DNA of 64,000 nt from Paenarthrobacter aurescens TC1 (GCA_000014925.1 CP000474.1:1488001-1552000), one strand, 5' to 3'; shown: positions 44,262 through 56,000, counted from the first letter of the stretch. Translations and numbers: made by a program. Notes: generated from the letters alone by a model not told the origin.

Positions 44262-45358
44262 CGGAACACGTTAGGTGCTTCTCAAATAACATAGCGAACG
44301 AACGTTGAGAAATGTTACGCGCGCTTGGGAACCTCGTTGCCGGTTGATCCCCGCATTTCCGGCCCTGAGTGGGGCGTGTGTGAAGTTATTCCCGGAAGCG
44401 GTGTGGCGATGATCTCTGCCGAAAGAGCGATCAGATGCGCGGGGCGGAAACGGCGCAGTCCCTGGTGCATAGGTGGTGCGCGGGACGGGAAAGGGTGCGC
44501 GGGGTGGGAAGGGGTGCACGGGACGGGAAGGGGTGCGCGGGGTGGGAATGAGTGTGTCTGGGACTGGGGTTGCGCCCGCCCGGCTCCGTCTTGGTGGCTG
44601 CGTTGTAGCCAGCGCACCACTTTCCGCCGATCGCACCCGTAACCTCTGGTGCGCAATGGGGGAAAGGGTGCGCTCTTGGTATCGAAGGGGTGCGCGGGGT
44701 GGGAAGGGGTGCGCGGGACGGGAAGGGGTGCGCGGGGTGGGAATGAGTGTGTCTGGGACTTGGGGTTGCGCCCGCCTGGCTCCGTCCTGGTGGCGGCGTT
44801 GTAGCCAGCGCACCACTTTCCGCCGATCGCACCCGTAACCTCTGGTGCGCAATGGGGGAAAGGGTGCGCTCCTGGCGCCGAAGGGGTGCGCGGGGTGGGA
44901 AGGGGTGCGCGGGACGGGAAGGGGTGCGCGGGGTGGGAATGAGTGTGTCTGGGACTTGGGGTTGCGCCCGCCTGGCTCCGTCCTGGCGGCGGCGTTGTAG
45001 CCAGCGCACCACTTTCCGCCGATCGCACCCGTAACCTCTGGTGCGCAATGGGGGAAAGGGTGCGCTCTTGGTATCGAAGGGGTGCGCGGGACGGGAAGGG
45101 GTACGCGGGGTGGGAATGAGTGTGTCTGGGACTTGGGGTTGCGCCCCTCGGCTCCGTCCTGGTGGCGGCGTTGTAGCCAGCGCACCACTTTCCGCCGATC
45201 GCACGCGTAACCTCTGGTGCGAAATGGGGGAAAGGGTGCGCTCTTGACGCCGAAGGGGTGCGCGGGGCGGGAGCGGGCGCGAACCCGCCCAGCCCCCAGC
45301 TAAAGCCCGCCCCCAGTTAGAACCCGCCTAAAGGCCAATGGCCGGAAGCGCATGAGCC
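44262..45358. repeat. Tandem array of about 196-bp G-rich units in a gene-free region
   Basis: AACCTCTGGTGCG recurs at 44641, 44837, 45033 and 45209, giving periods of 196, 196 and 176 bases. A first, more diverged copy covers about 44452-44640 and a partial one runs to about 45270. Each unit holds several short direct repeats of GGGGTGCGCGGG(A/G)CGGGAA type. Each also holds an inverted pair, GCGCACCA/TGGTGCGC (44612-44619 and 44647-44654 in the first). Long frames run through the array on the minus strand, but 196 is not a multiple of 3, so they read the same DNA in different frames and are not genes. Confidence 0.85.
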
Positions 45359-47041
45359 TCAGCCCAGCAACGCCCGGCGCAGGACGTCCAAACCGACCGA
45401 TCCGATGTTCAGCGCTTTGCTGTGGAAGGACTTCAAGTCGAAGCCTTCGCGGGATTCAAGCTCGGCGCGGATCTGCTCCCACAAACGCTGCCCCACTTTG
45501 TAGGACGGCGCCTGGCCCGGCCATCCGAGGTAGCGGGTGAATTCGAACTGGAGCTGGCCTTCGCTGATGTCGAGGTTGGCTTTGAGGAAGTCGAATCCCT
45601 TCTCGGGTGTCCAGGTGCCGGTGCCCCAACGTTCGGGGACGGGGAGTTCCAAGTGGACGCCGATGTCGAACACCACGCGGGCTGCGCGCATGCGCTGGCC
45701 GTCCAGCATGCCCATATGATCGCCCGGGTCCTTGAGGTAGCCCAGTTCCAGCATGAGTTGTTCGGCGTAGAGTGCCCAGCCTTCGCCGTGGCCGGAAACC
45801 CAGCAGACGTTCCGGCGCCAGTTGTTGAGGAGTTCACGCCGGTAGGTTGCCGTGGCCACTTGGAGGTGGTGGCCGGGAACGCCTTCGTGGAACACCGTGG
45901 TGGTTTCGGACCAGGTGGTGAAGGTGTCTTCGCCGGCGGGTACGGACCACCACATGCGGCCGGGCCGGGAGAAGTCGTCCGACGGTCCGGTGTAGTAGAT
46001 GCCGCCCTCGTCGGTGGGCGCGATCATGCACTCGAGGGTCTTCATGACGTCCGGGATGTCGAAGTGGACGTCGGCGAGTTCGGACACGGCACGGTCGGAG
46101 AGTTCCTGCATCCAGGCCTTAAGTGCGTCCGTGCCTTTGATCTGGCGGGCGGGATCGTTGTTGAGGATGCTCTTGGCTTCCTCGATCGATGCACCGGGCT
46201 TGATCTGGCCGGCAACTTTCTCCTGCTCGCTGATGAGCCGCTCGAGCTCTTGGACTCCCCAGGCGTAGGTCTCTTCCAGGTCGACTTCGGCGCCGATGAA
46301 TGAACGGGAGGCCAGGGAGTAGCGTTCGCGGCCCACGGCGTCCTTTTCGGGGGCGACGGGGAGGAGTTCGTCGCGGAGGAAGGCTCCCAGGGCGCTGTAC
46401 GCTGACCGCGCGGCGGATGTGCCGGCGTCGAGCTTGTCTTGGACTTCGGCGGGCAGGGGCGCATCACCAAGGGATGCGTCTGCGGCCATCTTGGCGAAGA
46501 AGCCGTCCTCGGCGGCGTACCGGCCGGTTTGTTCGATGACGATCCGAATCTGGCGTGCTGCGGCTACCTTGCGGTCGTCTTTTGCGGCGCGCAAGGACGC
46601 AATGTAGCCCTCAATCGCACCGGGTACGTTGGCGGCGCGGCCCGCGATGTGCTCCCAGTGTTCAACCGTGTCCGTGGGCATGAGGTCGAAGATGGCACGG
46701 ATGTCCTGGGCGGGCGAGGCGATGTTGTTGAGGTCGGCTGCATCCCAGCCGGACTGGTGAATTTCCAGTTCCAGGCCGAGTCGTTCCCGCATGGCATCGA
46801 GGGTGACAGCGTCCACATCATCGGAAGGCTCAAGGCCTGCCAGAGCCTCCAGAGCCAACCTTGTGGCCTCCGCATGGGCTGCTGCCCCGGCCGGTGAGTA
46901 GTCCTGGTATTCGGTTTCGTGTCCCGGCAATCCCAGTGTGGTGGCGAAGCTGGGATTGAGTTCGATCAGCTTTTCTGTGTACGCGTCAGCGACGGCATCG
47001 ATGGCGGACTTAGGGCGTACGGGAGTGTTTGCAGTAGTCAC
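45359..47041 (-). CDS. DUF885 family protein, probable zinc metallopeptidase-like enzyme
   Basis: A 560-residue, mostly helical protein. The HExxH-like motif is HEGVPGHHLQVATATYRREL, followed by SGHGEGWALYAEQLMLELGY, which contains the expected third ligand region. These are the hallmarks of DUF885, a family related to M2/M3-like gluzincin peptidases. No signal peptide is seen, so it is likely cytoplasmic. Its physiological substrate is unknown. It follows the acyl-CoA carboxylase epsilon gene on the same strand after a 66-base gap. Confidence 0.85.
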   Translation of the reverse strand: MTTANTPVRPKSAIDAVADAYTEKLIELNPSFATTLGLPGHETEYQDYSPAGAAAHAEATRLALEALAGLEPSDDVDAVTLDAMRERLGLELEIHQSGWDAADLNNIASPAQDIRAIFDLMPTDTVEHWEHIAGRAANVPGAIEGYIASLRAAKDDRKVAAARQIRIVIEQTGRYAAEDGFFAKMAADASLGDAPLPAEVQDKLDAGTSAARSAYSALGAFLRDELLPVAPEKDAVGRERYSLASRSFIGAEVDLEETYAWGVQELERLISEQEKVAGQIKPGASIEEAKSILNNDPARQIKGTDALKAWMQELSDRAVSELADVHFDIPDVMKTLECMIAPTDEGGIYYTGPSDDFSRPGRMWWSVPAGEDTFTTWSETTTVFHEGVPGHHLQVATATYRRELLNNWRRNVCWVSGHGEGWALYAEQLMLELGYLKDPGDHMGMLDGQRMRAARVVFDIGVHLELPVPERWGTGTWTPEKGFDFLKANLDISEGQLQFEFTRYLGWPGQAPSYKVGQRLWEQIRAELESREGFDLKSFHSKALNIGSVGLDVLRRALLG

Positions 47042-47107
47042 CCACAGAGCCTAACCGCGACGCCGCTTACGTGAAAGGGTTGTTGAACTTTTCTACACGC
47101 GAGGGAA

Positions 47108-47337
47108 TTAACCCCGGCTGCGCTTCCACGCACCTGGACCCGGCGTGGGATCCAGACGCAGTTGCTGGCGACGCACCCAGTGCCGGACGTTCGGTTTGGA
47201 CGCGGCAACCTCTTGCGGGGCGCCCAAGGAAAGCACGACGGCGGCAAGCGCCGCGAGCTCTTCGGCCGTCGGCTCGCCCTTGACCACCGAGAACATGGCT
47301 TCGGCGGGCGCCGAGTCGGCGCGATGCTTTGGCGCGC

Positions 47338-47341
<4 letters not shown>
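47108..47341 (-). CDS. accE: Acyl-CoA carboxylase epsilon subunit
   Basis: A 77-residue protein. The short conserved core [20 protein letters not shown], followed by a basic Trp-containing tail ([14 protein letters not shown]), is characteristic of the actinobacterial epsilon subunit. This subunit binds the beta hexamer and stimulates carboxylase activity. Its ATG at 47341 overlaps the stop of the beta subunit gene in an ATGA, so translation is coupled. The product is short but conserved and in the expected place. Confidence 0.88.
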
Positions 47342-48921
<1,580 letters not shown>

Positions 48922-49096
48922 CAAGTGTCTCCGGCTCTGTAGCTGATTTTCGCTGGCGCAATTCCGGGTTCGGATAAGTAGCTGACTTAAGTAGCTTCCG
49001 TACAAAGAACAGGCCCCGCAGGCCAGTCTAGTGACGCCTTTGCCGCGAACCGCTGTAGAAACCCTACAATTTTCCGCGTTCAAGCCAAAGCCATCA

Positions 49097-49120
49097 CTAT
49101 GTTACCCGCCAGTAACATAG
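49097..49120. promoter_or_regulatory. Perfect 24-base inverted repeat between accD and the SDR gene
   Basis: CTATGTTAC (49097-49105) and GTAACATAG (49112-49120) are exact inverted arms with a 6-base spacer. The repeat ends 18 bases before the SDR start codon and lies about 175 bases upstream of accD. GTTAC/GTAAC arms with this spacing are typical of TetR-family operators of lipid metabolism. The regulator itself is not encoded nearby. Confidence 0.6.
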
Positions 49121-49138
49121 TTGGGCTAGAGTGTCCCC

Positions 49139-50029
49139 ATGACTTCAAGCAACGGCGCTTCCTCCGCCTCCACAGAGGGTCAAACGCAACGCACCACCCC
49201 CTACGTGGCCACTGCTTCGCTCAAGGGCAAGACCATTCTCATGTCCGGCGGCAGCCGCGGCATAGGCTTGGCCATTGCCACCCGTGCAGCCCGCGACGGC
49301 GCCAACATTGTGCTCATGGCCAAGACCGGCGACCCCCACCCCAAACTTGAGGGCACAGTCTTTACCGCCGCAGAGCAGCTCGTCGATGCGGGCGGCCAGG
49401 CACTGCCGCTGGTCGGGGACGTCCGCAATGATGACGACGTCGCCGCAGCAGTCGCCGCCGCCGTCGAACGTTTCGGGGGAATCGACGTAGTGGTGAACAA
49501 CGCCTCGGCGATCGATCTGTCCCGCACCGACGCGGTGGACATGAAGCGCTACGACCTTATGCAGGACATCAATGTCCGCGGCACGTTCCTGCTATCCAAA
49601 CTGGCACTTCCCGCCTTGCGTGAATCAAGCCACGGCCACATTCTCACCCTTTCCCCGCCCCTCAACCTGGACCCCAAATGGGCCGGAATGCACTTGGCCT
49701 ACACCATGGCAAAGTATGGGATGAGCCTCACCACCTTGGGGCTCGCCGAAGAGCTGAAGGACGACGGCGTTTCGGTCAACTCGCTCTGGCCATGCACCCT
49801 GATCGACACCGCAGCAATCCGGAACATGCCCGGTGGGCAGCAGATCGTACAGGCGGCCCGAGGCCCGGAAATCATGGCCGATGCCGCCCACGCAGTGCTG
49901 ACGGGATCTGGCTCGACCGGGAACTTCTACACGGACGAAGAAGTGCTGCGCGCTGCGGGCGTGTCGGATTTCACTCCTTATAGTCTCGGCGCGCCCGAAG
50001 ACCGCTTGGTGCCGGACATCTTCCTCTAA
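49139..50029 (+). CDS. Short-chain dehydrogenase/reductase (HSDL2-like)
   Basis: A 296-residue NAD(P)-dependent SDR. The cofactor motif is ILMSGGSRGIGLAIATRAAR, the structural motif is VVNNASAID, and the catalytic Tyr/Lys pair sits in LAYTMAKYGMSLTTLGLAEE. In place of the usual serine there is LTLSPPLNLDP, which supplies Ser in the HSDL2-like subgroup. An acyl-chain or ketone substrate is plausible given the divergent acyl-CoA carboxylase gene, but this is not shown. The start codon lies 18 bases after a perfect inverted repeat. Confidence 0.88.
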   Translation: MTSSNGASSASTEGQTQRTTPYVATASLKGKTILMSGGSRGIGLAIATRAARDGANIVLMAKTGDPHPKLEGTVFTAAEQLVDAGGQALPLVGDVRNDDDVAAAVAAAVERFGGIDVVVNNASAIDLSRTDAVDMKRYDLMQDINVRGTFLLSKLALPALRESSHGHILTLSPPLNLDPKWAGMHLAYTMAKYGMSLTTLGLAEELKDDGVSVNSLWPCTLIDTAAIRNMPGGQQIVQAARGPEIMADAAHAVLTGSGSTGNFYTDEEVLRAAGVSDFTPYSLGAPEDRLVPDIFL

Positions 50030-50096
50030 GCGGATTCACAGCCGTTTTTCAGGGCAGCCATCATCCGGGGACGCCGCAACTGGATAGGATTCAGCT

Positions 50097-51047
50097 ATGG
50101 ATGCCGAACAGCCAGAGAGCAGCGAACCACAGGTCTTGTCCGGAGAGGTGACGTCCGGGCAGTCCCGTTCCCCGTTGGATCGTGGGGCATTGGACCGTGA
50201 TGCTCTGCTCCAGCCGGACTTCCTGTCTGCAACCGGCATCTCCCAGCTGAACATTGTCGAGTCCACGGGATCCACCAATCAGGACCTCGTCCGGGCTGTC
50301 ACGGTTGAGCCCAAAAAATGGGCCGACCTTGCCGTGTTGACCGCAGAACACCAAACAGCGGCGCGCGGACGGCTGGACCGTCACTGGGAATCACCAGAGC
50401 GGTCGGCGGTGTCCGTCTCCATGGTGCTGCGTCCCGTCACGGCAGAAGGCATGCCGGTCCCGACGCAGAGCTACTCCTGGCTGTCGCTGCTAGCTGCAGT
50501 TGCGCTGCGCGAGGCCCTGCAGGAAACGGCAGGCATCACCGCGGAGATCAAGTGGCCCAATGACGTGCTGGTCAACGGGCGAAAGGTGGCCGGCATCCTG
50601 GCCCAGATGACCCCTTTGGGCGATGGCTCCGTTCCTGCGGTGATCCTGGGTGTCGGCCTCAATGTTTCCCTGGCCGAGGATGAACTTCCCGTTCCCACGG
50701 CAACCTCTCTCGCCCTGGAAGGGGCCACGACGACGGACCGCACCGCGCTGCTGAAGAGCTACCTTTCGCGCTTCGCCAGGCTGTACCGCAGCTTTTGCAA
50801 CTCCGAAGGAGACCCTGCGGCCGGTTTGGTGGGTGGCCCGTCGCTGCACAAGCGCGTTGAGTCTGCCATGGTGACGTTGGGCCGCGAAGTTCGGGCACAC
50901 CTTCCCGGGGATCACGAACTCGTGGGCCACGCCTCGCGCCTGGACGAGCACGGCTCGTTGCTGGTGGTGGACCATGGCGGCAGGGAACACGTAGTGACAG
51001 CCGGAGATGTGGTGCACTTGCGCGCCACAGAAAGCGGTTATGCGTAA
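50097..51047 (+). CDS. birA: Biotin--[acetyl-CoA-carboxylase] ligase
   Basis: A 316-residue biotin protein ligase of the short, non-DNA-binding class: there is no N-terminal helix-turn-helix, only a 40-residue disordered head. The catalytic core has VESTGSTNQDLVRA, the adenylate loop TAARGRLDRHWESP, KWPNDVLVNGRKVAGILAQM and VILGVGLNVS. The C-terminal SH3-like domain has LVVDHGGREHVVTAGDVVHL. It attaches biotin to the carrier lysine of carboxylases, such as the alpha subunit encoded at 36-38 kb. Its last codons overlap the next gene. Confidence 0.93.
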   Translation: MDAEQPESSEPQVLSGEVTSGQSRSPLDRGALDRDALLQPDFLSATGISQLNIVESTGSTNQDLVRAVTVEPKKWADLAVLTAEHQTAARGRLDRHWESPERSAVSVSMVLRPVTAEGMPVPTQSYSWLSLLAAVALREALQETAGITAEIKWPNDVLVNGRKVAGILAQMTPLGDGSVPAVILGVGLNVSLAEDELPVPTATSLALEGATTTDRTALLKSYLSRFARLYRSFCNSEGDPAAGLVGGPSLHKRVESAMVTLGREVRAHLPGDHELVGHASRLDEHGSLLVVDHGGREHVVTAGDVVHLRATESGYA

Positions 51048-51633
51048 AGAGTTACTTCCGGGGGAGCAGGTCATCACGATCACGCGCCAACAGGCCCGCT
51101 CGCTCTTCTTTCCGGTGCTGGCCTTCATCGCCGTTCCGGCTGTTACCGGCTTTGTCTGTGCTTGGATCGTCAGGGAAAACCCGCAGCGCCTGGCGCCCTT
51201 CATCACGGCGGAATGGACGCCGTGGCTCATGGGTACTGTGGTAGTGCTCGCGGGATGGTTCCTCGCTGCGTACAGCCTTAGGCGGGTGTTGCGGTGGCGT
51301 TCGGCCAAGTACATCCTGACTAGCCGGCGCGTACTTGCCAAGAACGGAATGTTTCGGCGGAGTGATTGGCAGGTATCGCTCATGGCCATCCGCAACGTGG
51401 GTGTCCAGCAGAGCATGCTCCAACGGGCATTGCACTCGGGGAATATATCCTTGGATACCGGGCACTCTGGAACAGCCGTCCTGGCCGACGTTCCCGAGGT
51501 AGGGAAGTTCCGGGGCTACATTCTTGACGCGATGGACGAACTCCCGCAAGGTGAGGTTTTTGAGGGTGAAGTGCTGGGAGATTTTGAAGAATTGCCGTGG
51601 GAGTTGAGAGAAGGTGGAAGAGATGAGCGTTGA
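51040..51633 (+). CDS. PH-domain membrane protein (bPH2-like)
   Basis: A 197-residue protein. Two membrane helices lie near residues 22-45 and 63-87 (SLFFPVLAFIAVPAVTGFVC and PWLMGTVVVLAGWFLAAYSL). A bacterial PH domain follows (KYILTSRRVLAKNGMFRRSD, VSLMAIRNVGVQQSMLQRAL, ISLDTGHSGTAVLADVPEVG). The function is unknown; relatives are common next to birA in actinobacteria. The ATG at 51040 overlaps the birA stop by 8 bases. The acidic C-terminal tail overlaps the start of the cyclase gene. Confidence 0.82.
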   Translation: MRKELLPGEQVITITRQQARSLFFPVLAFIAVPAVTGFVCAWIVRENPQRLAPFITAEWTPWLMGTVVVLAGWFLAAYSLRRVLRWRSAKYILTSRRVLAKNGMFRRSDWQVSLMAIRNVGVQQSMLQRALHSGNISLDTGHSGTAVLADVPEVGKFRGYILDAMDELPQGEVFEGEVLGDFEELPWELREGGRDER

Positions 51634-52801
51634 GGATCAGCAGTCCGGCGAGGACCTGGACCAGGAGTTCGACGCCGTACCGGAACCTTCCGTGGACGAA
51701 GATACTGAGGCCGGGCCTGCTCCGGCGTCGGTGCAAACAGGTCCGCCCACTGGCGTGATGTCCGCGGAGCGCCTGGCTATTAAGGCGCTCGAGGCGAAGC
51801 TCCTTGGTGGGGAACGCAAGCTCCGGCGTCGTGAGGTTGCTGCAGGCGCGGGCGTATCCATCCTGTCCGCACGGAAAATTTGGCGCGCGCTGGGGTTCCC
51901 GAACTTCGGTGACGAGGACGTTGCCTTTACTGAACGTGACCAAGCTGCCTTGTCCAGCATCCTGGATCTGGTCCGTGCGGGCCTCCTGACTGAAGAAGCC
52001 GCTATCTCCGTGACCCGTTCCATCGGGCAAATGACGGACCGCATGGTGGTCTGGCAGATCGAAGCGTTGGTGGAGGACATGGTTTCCGAGCAGGGAATCC
52101 CTGATGCCGTGGCCCGAAAACAACTGGTGGGTCAGCTGCCGGCGCTGGTGGATTCCCTCGAAGAGATCCTGGTGTACTCCTATCGCCGCCAACTCAATGC
52201 CGGCGTCCAGCGTCTTGCCGTTCGCGCGGAAGCCGGGCTCCAGGCCAGCGAGGAGGGCCGGGAGGGCGACGAAGACGATTCGCCGTTGCCCTTGGCCCGG
52301 GCAGTGGGATTCGCGGACCTTGTCTCCTACACCAGCCTGTCGCGCCGCATGAACGAGAAAACTCTCGCCCAATTGGTGCAGCGTTTTGAAAACAAGTGCG
52401 CCGAGATCATTTCGGTGGGTGGCGGCCGATTGGTCAAAACCGTGGGCGACGAAGTTCTGTACATCGCTGAAACCCCTGCGGCCGGCGCCGAGATTTCCCT
52501 TGCCTTGGCGCAGGCCTTCACCGAGGACGAGATCCTCCCGCAGTGCCGCGTGTCCATGGTGTGGGGGCGCATCCTGTCCAGGCTTGGCGACATCTACGGT
52601 CCCACCGTGAACCTTGCCGCACGGCTGACCACGCTGGCGCAGCCCGGGACGGTGCTCGTGGACGCGATGACTGCCGCTGCCCTGGGACAGGACGACCGTT
52701 TCGTCCTGGTTCCCCAGAAATCGGAGAACGTCCGTGGCTTCGGTGAGATCCACCCCGTGATGCTCGCCCGCGGGCGGGGCAAGGGTTTGGTGCTGGACTA
52801 A
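51623..52801 (+). CDS. Class III adenylate/guanylate cyclase with N-terminal regulatory domain
   Basis: A 392-residue protein. An acidic head is followed by a helical domain (residues about 50-200, LLGGERKLRRREVAAGAGVS ... RKIWRALGFPNFGD) like the autoinhibitory N-terminus of M. tuberculosis Rv1264. The C-terminal cyclase domain has metal ligands in VGFADLVSYTSLS and VKTVGDEVLYIAE, with a lysine in the substrate-specifying position. The catalytic Asn/Arg pair sits in GPTVNLAARLTTLAQPGTV. It should make cAMP. The Rv1264 comparison suggests pH regulation, which is inferred. The start overlaps the preceding gene by 11 bases, and a repeat hairpin follows. Confidence 0.88.
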   Translation: MSVEDQQSGEDLDQEFDAVPEPSVDEDTEAGPAPASVQTGPPTGVMSAERLAIKALEAKLLGGERKLRRREVAAGAGVSILSARKIWRALGFPNFGDEDVAFTERDQAALSSILDLVRAGLLTEEAAISVTRSIGQMTDRMVVWQIEALVEDMVSEQGIPDAVARKQLVGQLPALVDSLEEILVYSYRRQLNAGVQRLAVRAEAGLQASEEGREGDEDDSPLPLARAVGFADLVSYTSLSRRMNEKTLAQLVQRFENKCAEIISVGGGRLVKTVGDEVLYIAETPAAGAEISLALAQAFTEDEILPQCRVSMVWGRILSRLGDIYGPTVNLAARLTTLAQPGTVLVDAMTAAALGQDDRFVLVPQKSENVRGFGEIHPVMLARGRGKGLVLD

Positions 52802-52836
52802 GCAACTTGCCGACCTGCTGGCAGCCCGTCGGGGCC

Positions 52837-52938
52837 GCACGCTCTCTCACGTCCCTCGGGCTTCAGCCGTTCGCTCTCTCACTTTCTTCACGAAAGTGAG
52901 AGAGCGAACGGCGTTAAGGGCTGTTATGTGAGAGAGGG
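52837..52938. repeat. 32-bp-phased palindromic repeat element, copy 2
   Basis: GCTCTCTCAC boxes start at 52841 and 52873, 32 bases apart. The second is part of a perfect 20-bp hairpin (52866-52885 with 52893-52912). GTGAGAGAG boxes on the right arm start at 52896 and 52928, again 32 bases apart. Sequence and geometry match the element at 38737-38904. It lies between the cyclase gene and the giant repeat-protein gene and may terminate the former. Confidence 0.85.
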
Positions 52939-53082
52939 TCGGGGATCTGCGGTTGCTGAACTGCGTCACGACTTAGCAAAACGATGGATTAACCCGGTAG
53001 TCTTAGCGTTGTTTGTGTCGTGAAATGGCCGTGGGGTACGGCGCCGGCTGCCTCGTGCTGCCAAAATTGTGGGGGAATGTGG

Positions 53083-56000
53083 ATGGCTCTGCCTGACGGG
53101 TCCGGGAACCGCCGTGCCAAGAATCGGCGTCGTAAGGTCATTGCGGCAACCGCTTTTTCTGTTGTTGTCGCAGTCCTGGTGACCGGCGCAATCCTCTACC
53201 CCGGGTTCAAGACCACTGAAGTGGACCTCAATGACGGCGGCGTCTGGGTAGTCAGCAAGTCCAAGAATGCCGCCGGCCGGCTCAATTATCCATCCAAGTC
53301 CCTGGACGGCGCGGTGACGCCCGCGAGCAAGGATTTCGACATCCTGCAGCAGGCCGGAGACGTCTTCATTGATGACCCTGAAGGCGCCACCATCAACCCC
53401 GTCAGCGCTGCGAACATGCGCCTGGGTGGAGACCAGAAGCTACCCGGCTCGGCCGATGTAAGTTTCGGCCACAAAGTGTTGGCAGTCACCGACCCGTCAA
53501 AAGGCAAGGTCTGGGCACTCTCGCCCGGCTCAGTGGGAGGGTTCAGCGATGAATCCGAGCCACTGTTCGAGCAGTCGCCCGGAATTGTTTCGGTTGTAGG
53601 CACCGACGACACCATTCATACCGTGGATCCGGAATCAGGCAGCGTGACCGCAACCAAGGTGGACGCCAACGGCAGATCAACGGATTCCCAGGTCCGCAAG
53701 GAAGATGCCCTCAAAGGCGCAGGGGACCTGCAGCTCACAGCCGTGGGAGACAAGGCCGTGGTTCTCAATGAAGCCACAGGAAACATCGTTCTCCCCGGCG
53801 GCGCAACGGTTCACCTGGACGACGCCCGCGACGCGAAGCTCCAGCAAAGCGGAGCGGCCGCAGACTTCGTGGCCATCGCCACCACCAAAGCGCTCCTGCT
53901 TCAGCCCTTGGACGGTGGAACAGCCAAGACCGTTCGCGTCGATGCGGAAGGCATTCCCGCAGCGCCTGTGCACTTGGGAACATGTACCTACGCTGCTTGG
54001 TCCGGTGCCAACAAATACATCCGTGAGTGCAGCAACGAGGCTGACAACCGTCGCGCCGACGTCCCCAAGGCGAGTGCCTCGCCGTCGTACGTATTCCGTG
54101 TCAACCGGGATCTGGTGGTTCTGAACGACGTCAACTCCGGCAACGTTTGGATGGTCAACCAGAACATGCAGTTGGTCAACAACTGGGACGACGTCATACC
54201 GCCCCAACAAACATCGGACGACGCCGACAAGGACTCCGCTGACGAAGTCCAGCAGACGGTCCTTCCGGACCGAAGCAAACCGAACACCCCGCCCGTGGCC
54301 AAGCCGGACGCCTTTGGCGTGCGCGCCGGGAAGACGACCCTCCTGCCGGTTTTGGACAACGACGCCGATTCCGACGGCGATGTCCTCACGATCTCCGCTG
54401 ACCAGGCCGTGAGGTCGGGGGCGTTGGCGCCCGTTTACGGCGGGACGGGTTTCCAGATTTCCGTCCCTGCGGAGCAATCCGGCACTGAGACTTTCAAATA
54501 CTCCGTGGACGATGGCCGTGGCGGTACCGGGGCAGCGAACGTTGACCTTCGGATAGTCCCTCCCGGCGAGAACAATGCACCCCAGCAGAAGCCCAACAGG
54601 AACAATGCCCTGGTGGTGCAATCCGGAAAGATCGCCAACCAGTACATCCTCAGTGACTGGATAGATCCCGACGGTGATGACATCTTCGCGGTGGCTGCCG
54701 GCAGCAGCGACCCCGCCGACCAAGTGCGCATCAGGCCGGACGGGCTGCTGACGTTCCAGGATTCCGGAGCCGGGCCCGGGAAGAAGACCATTTCCGTGAC
54801 GGTCTCCGACGGCACCCTGACCACGGAGGGGCGCATCAGTGTGGATGTTCGCGCTCCGGGCGCTCTGCCTCCGATCGCCAACGCCGATCACGTGGTGGCT
54901 GTGGCAGGCCAGGACACGGTGATCGCCCCGCTCAAAAACGATACTGATCCGCAAGGCGGGACTCTCCGGCTGGCACAGGCCCAGCCGGACGAACAGGCCA
55001 CCGCCGTCATAGGTCCTGACCAGCAGACGTTTACCTTCAACTCCACGACTGTGGGCCCGCACTACGTCACCTATATGGTCACCAACGGCCCGGCGAGTGC
55101 CCAGCAGTTGGTGCGTGTCGACGTAGTGTCCGGCAATAATGACGGTGCCCCCGTCGCGGTTCGCGACATCGCGCTTCTGCCCAGCGGCGGCAGCACCGTG
55201 GTGGACGTGCTGGGCAATGACTCGGACCCGGCCGGCGGTGTACTGGTTGTCCAATCGGTCACTGCGGAGGACGGCCTGCCGGTCACGGTGGCGGTCCTGG
55301 ACCATTCGGTGGTCAAGGTCACCGACATCCACGCGACCGGACAATTGTCCCTGAAGTACACGATTTCGAACGGTAAAGCGTCGGCCACGGGAGACATCTC
55401 AGTGCAGGTGGTGCCGGCGCCGAGCAAGCTGCAGGCTCCGCAGGCCAAACCCGACGAAGTGTCGGTTCGCGTCGGCGACGTCGTGACCATCCCTGTCCTG
55501 GAGAACGATTCGGACCCCAACGGCGGAGACCTCACCCTTGATCCCGCACTGGCGCAACAGCCCGACGCCGCGGATGGCAGGACCTTCATCGCGGGCAATT
55601 TCCTGCGCTTCATCGCAGGCGAGGTTCCCAAGACCGTCTATGCCATTTATAAGGTCAGCAACGCGTCAGGCCAGATCGATTCGCAGCAAGTCACTATCCG
55701 TATCCGGGCCAGGGACGACGCCACGAACTCCCGCCCCGAGCCGCGAAACCTGACCGCACGTGTGGTGGCGGGCATGACCGTTAAGATCCCCGTACCGTTG
55801 GACGGCATTGATGCCGACGGCGACTCGGTGCAGCTCATTGGGGTCGACAAAGCGCCCGCACTTGGCACAGCCGTGGTGCGGGATGGCTACATGGAATTCA
55901 CTGCCGCCGCCAATTCTGCCGGGACTGACACGTTCAGCTATCGCGTTCGAGACCGCATTGGAGCCGAAAACACCGGCACCGTGATTGTGGGCATCGCACC

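Noticed and set aside
44271..45204. Several Pro/Arg-rich minus-strand open frames over the tandem array
   Set aside because: The repeat period of 196 is not a multiple of 3, so successive units are read in different frames. The openness comes from the stop-poor repeat, not from coding selection.
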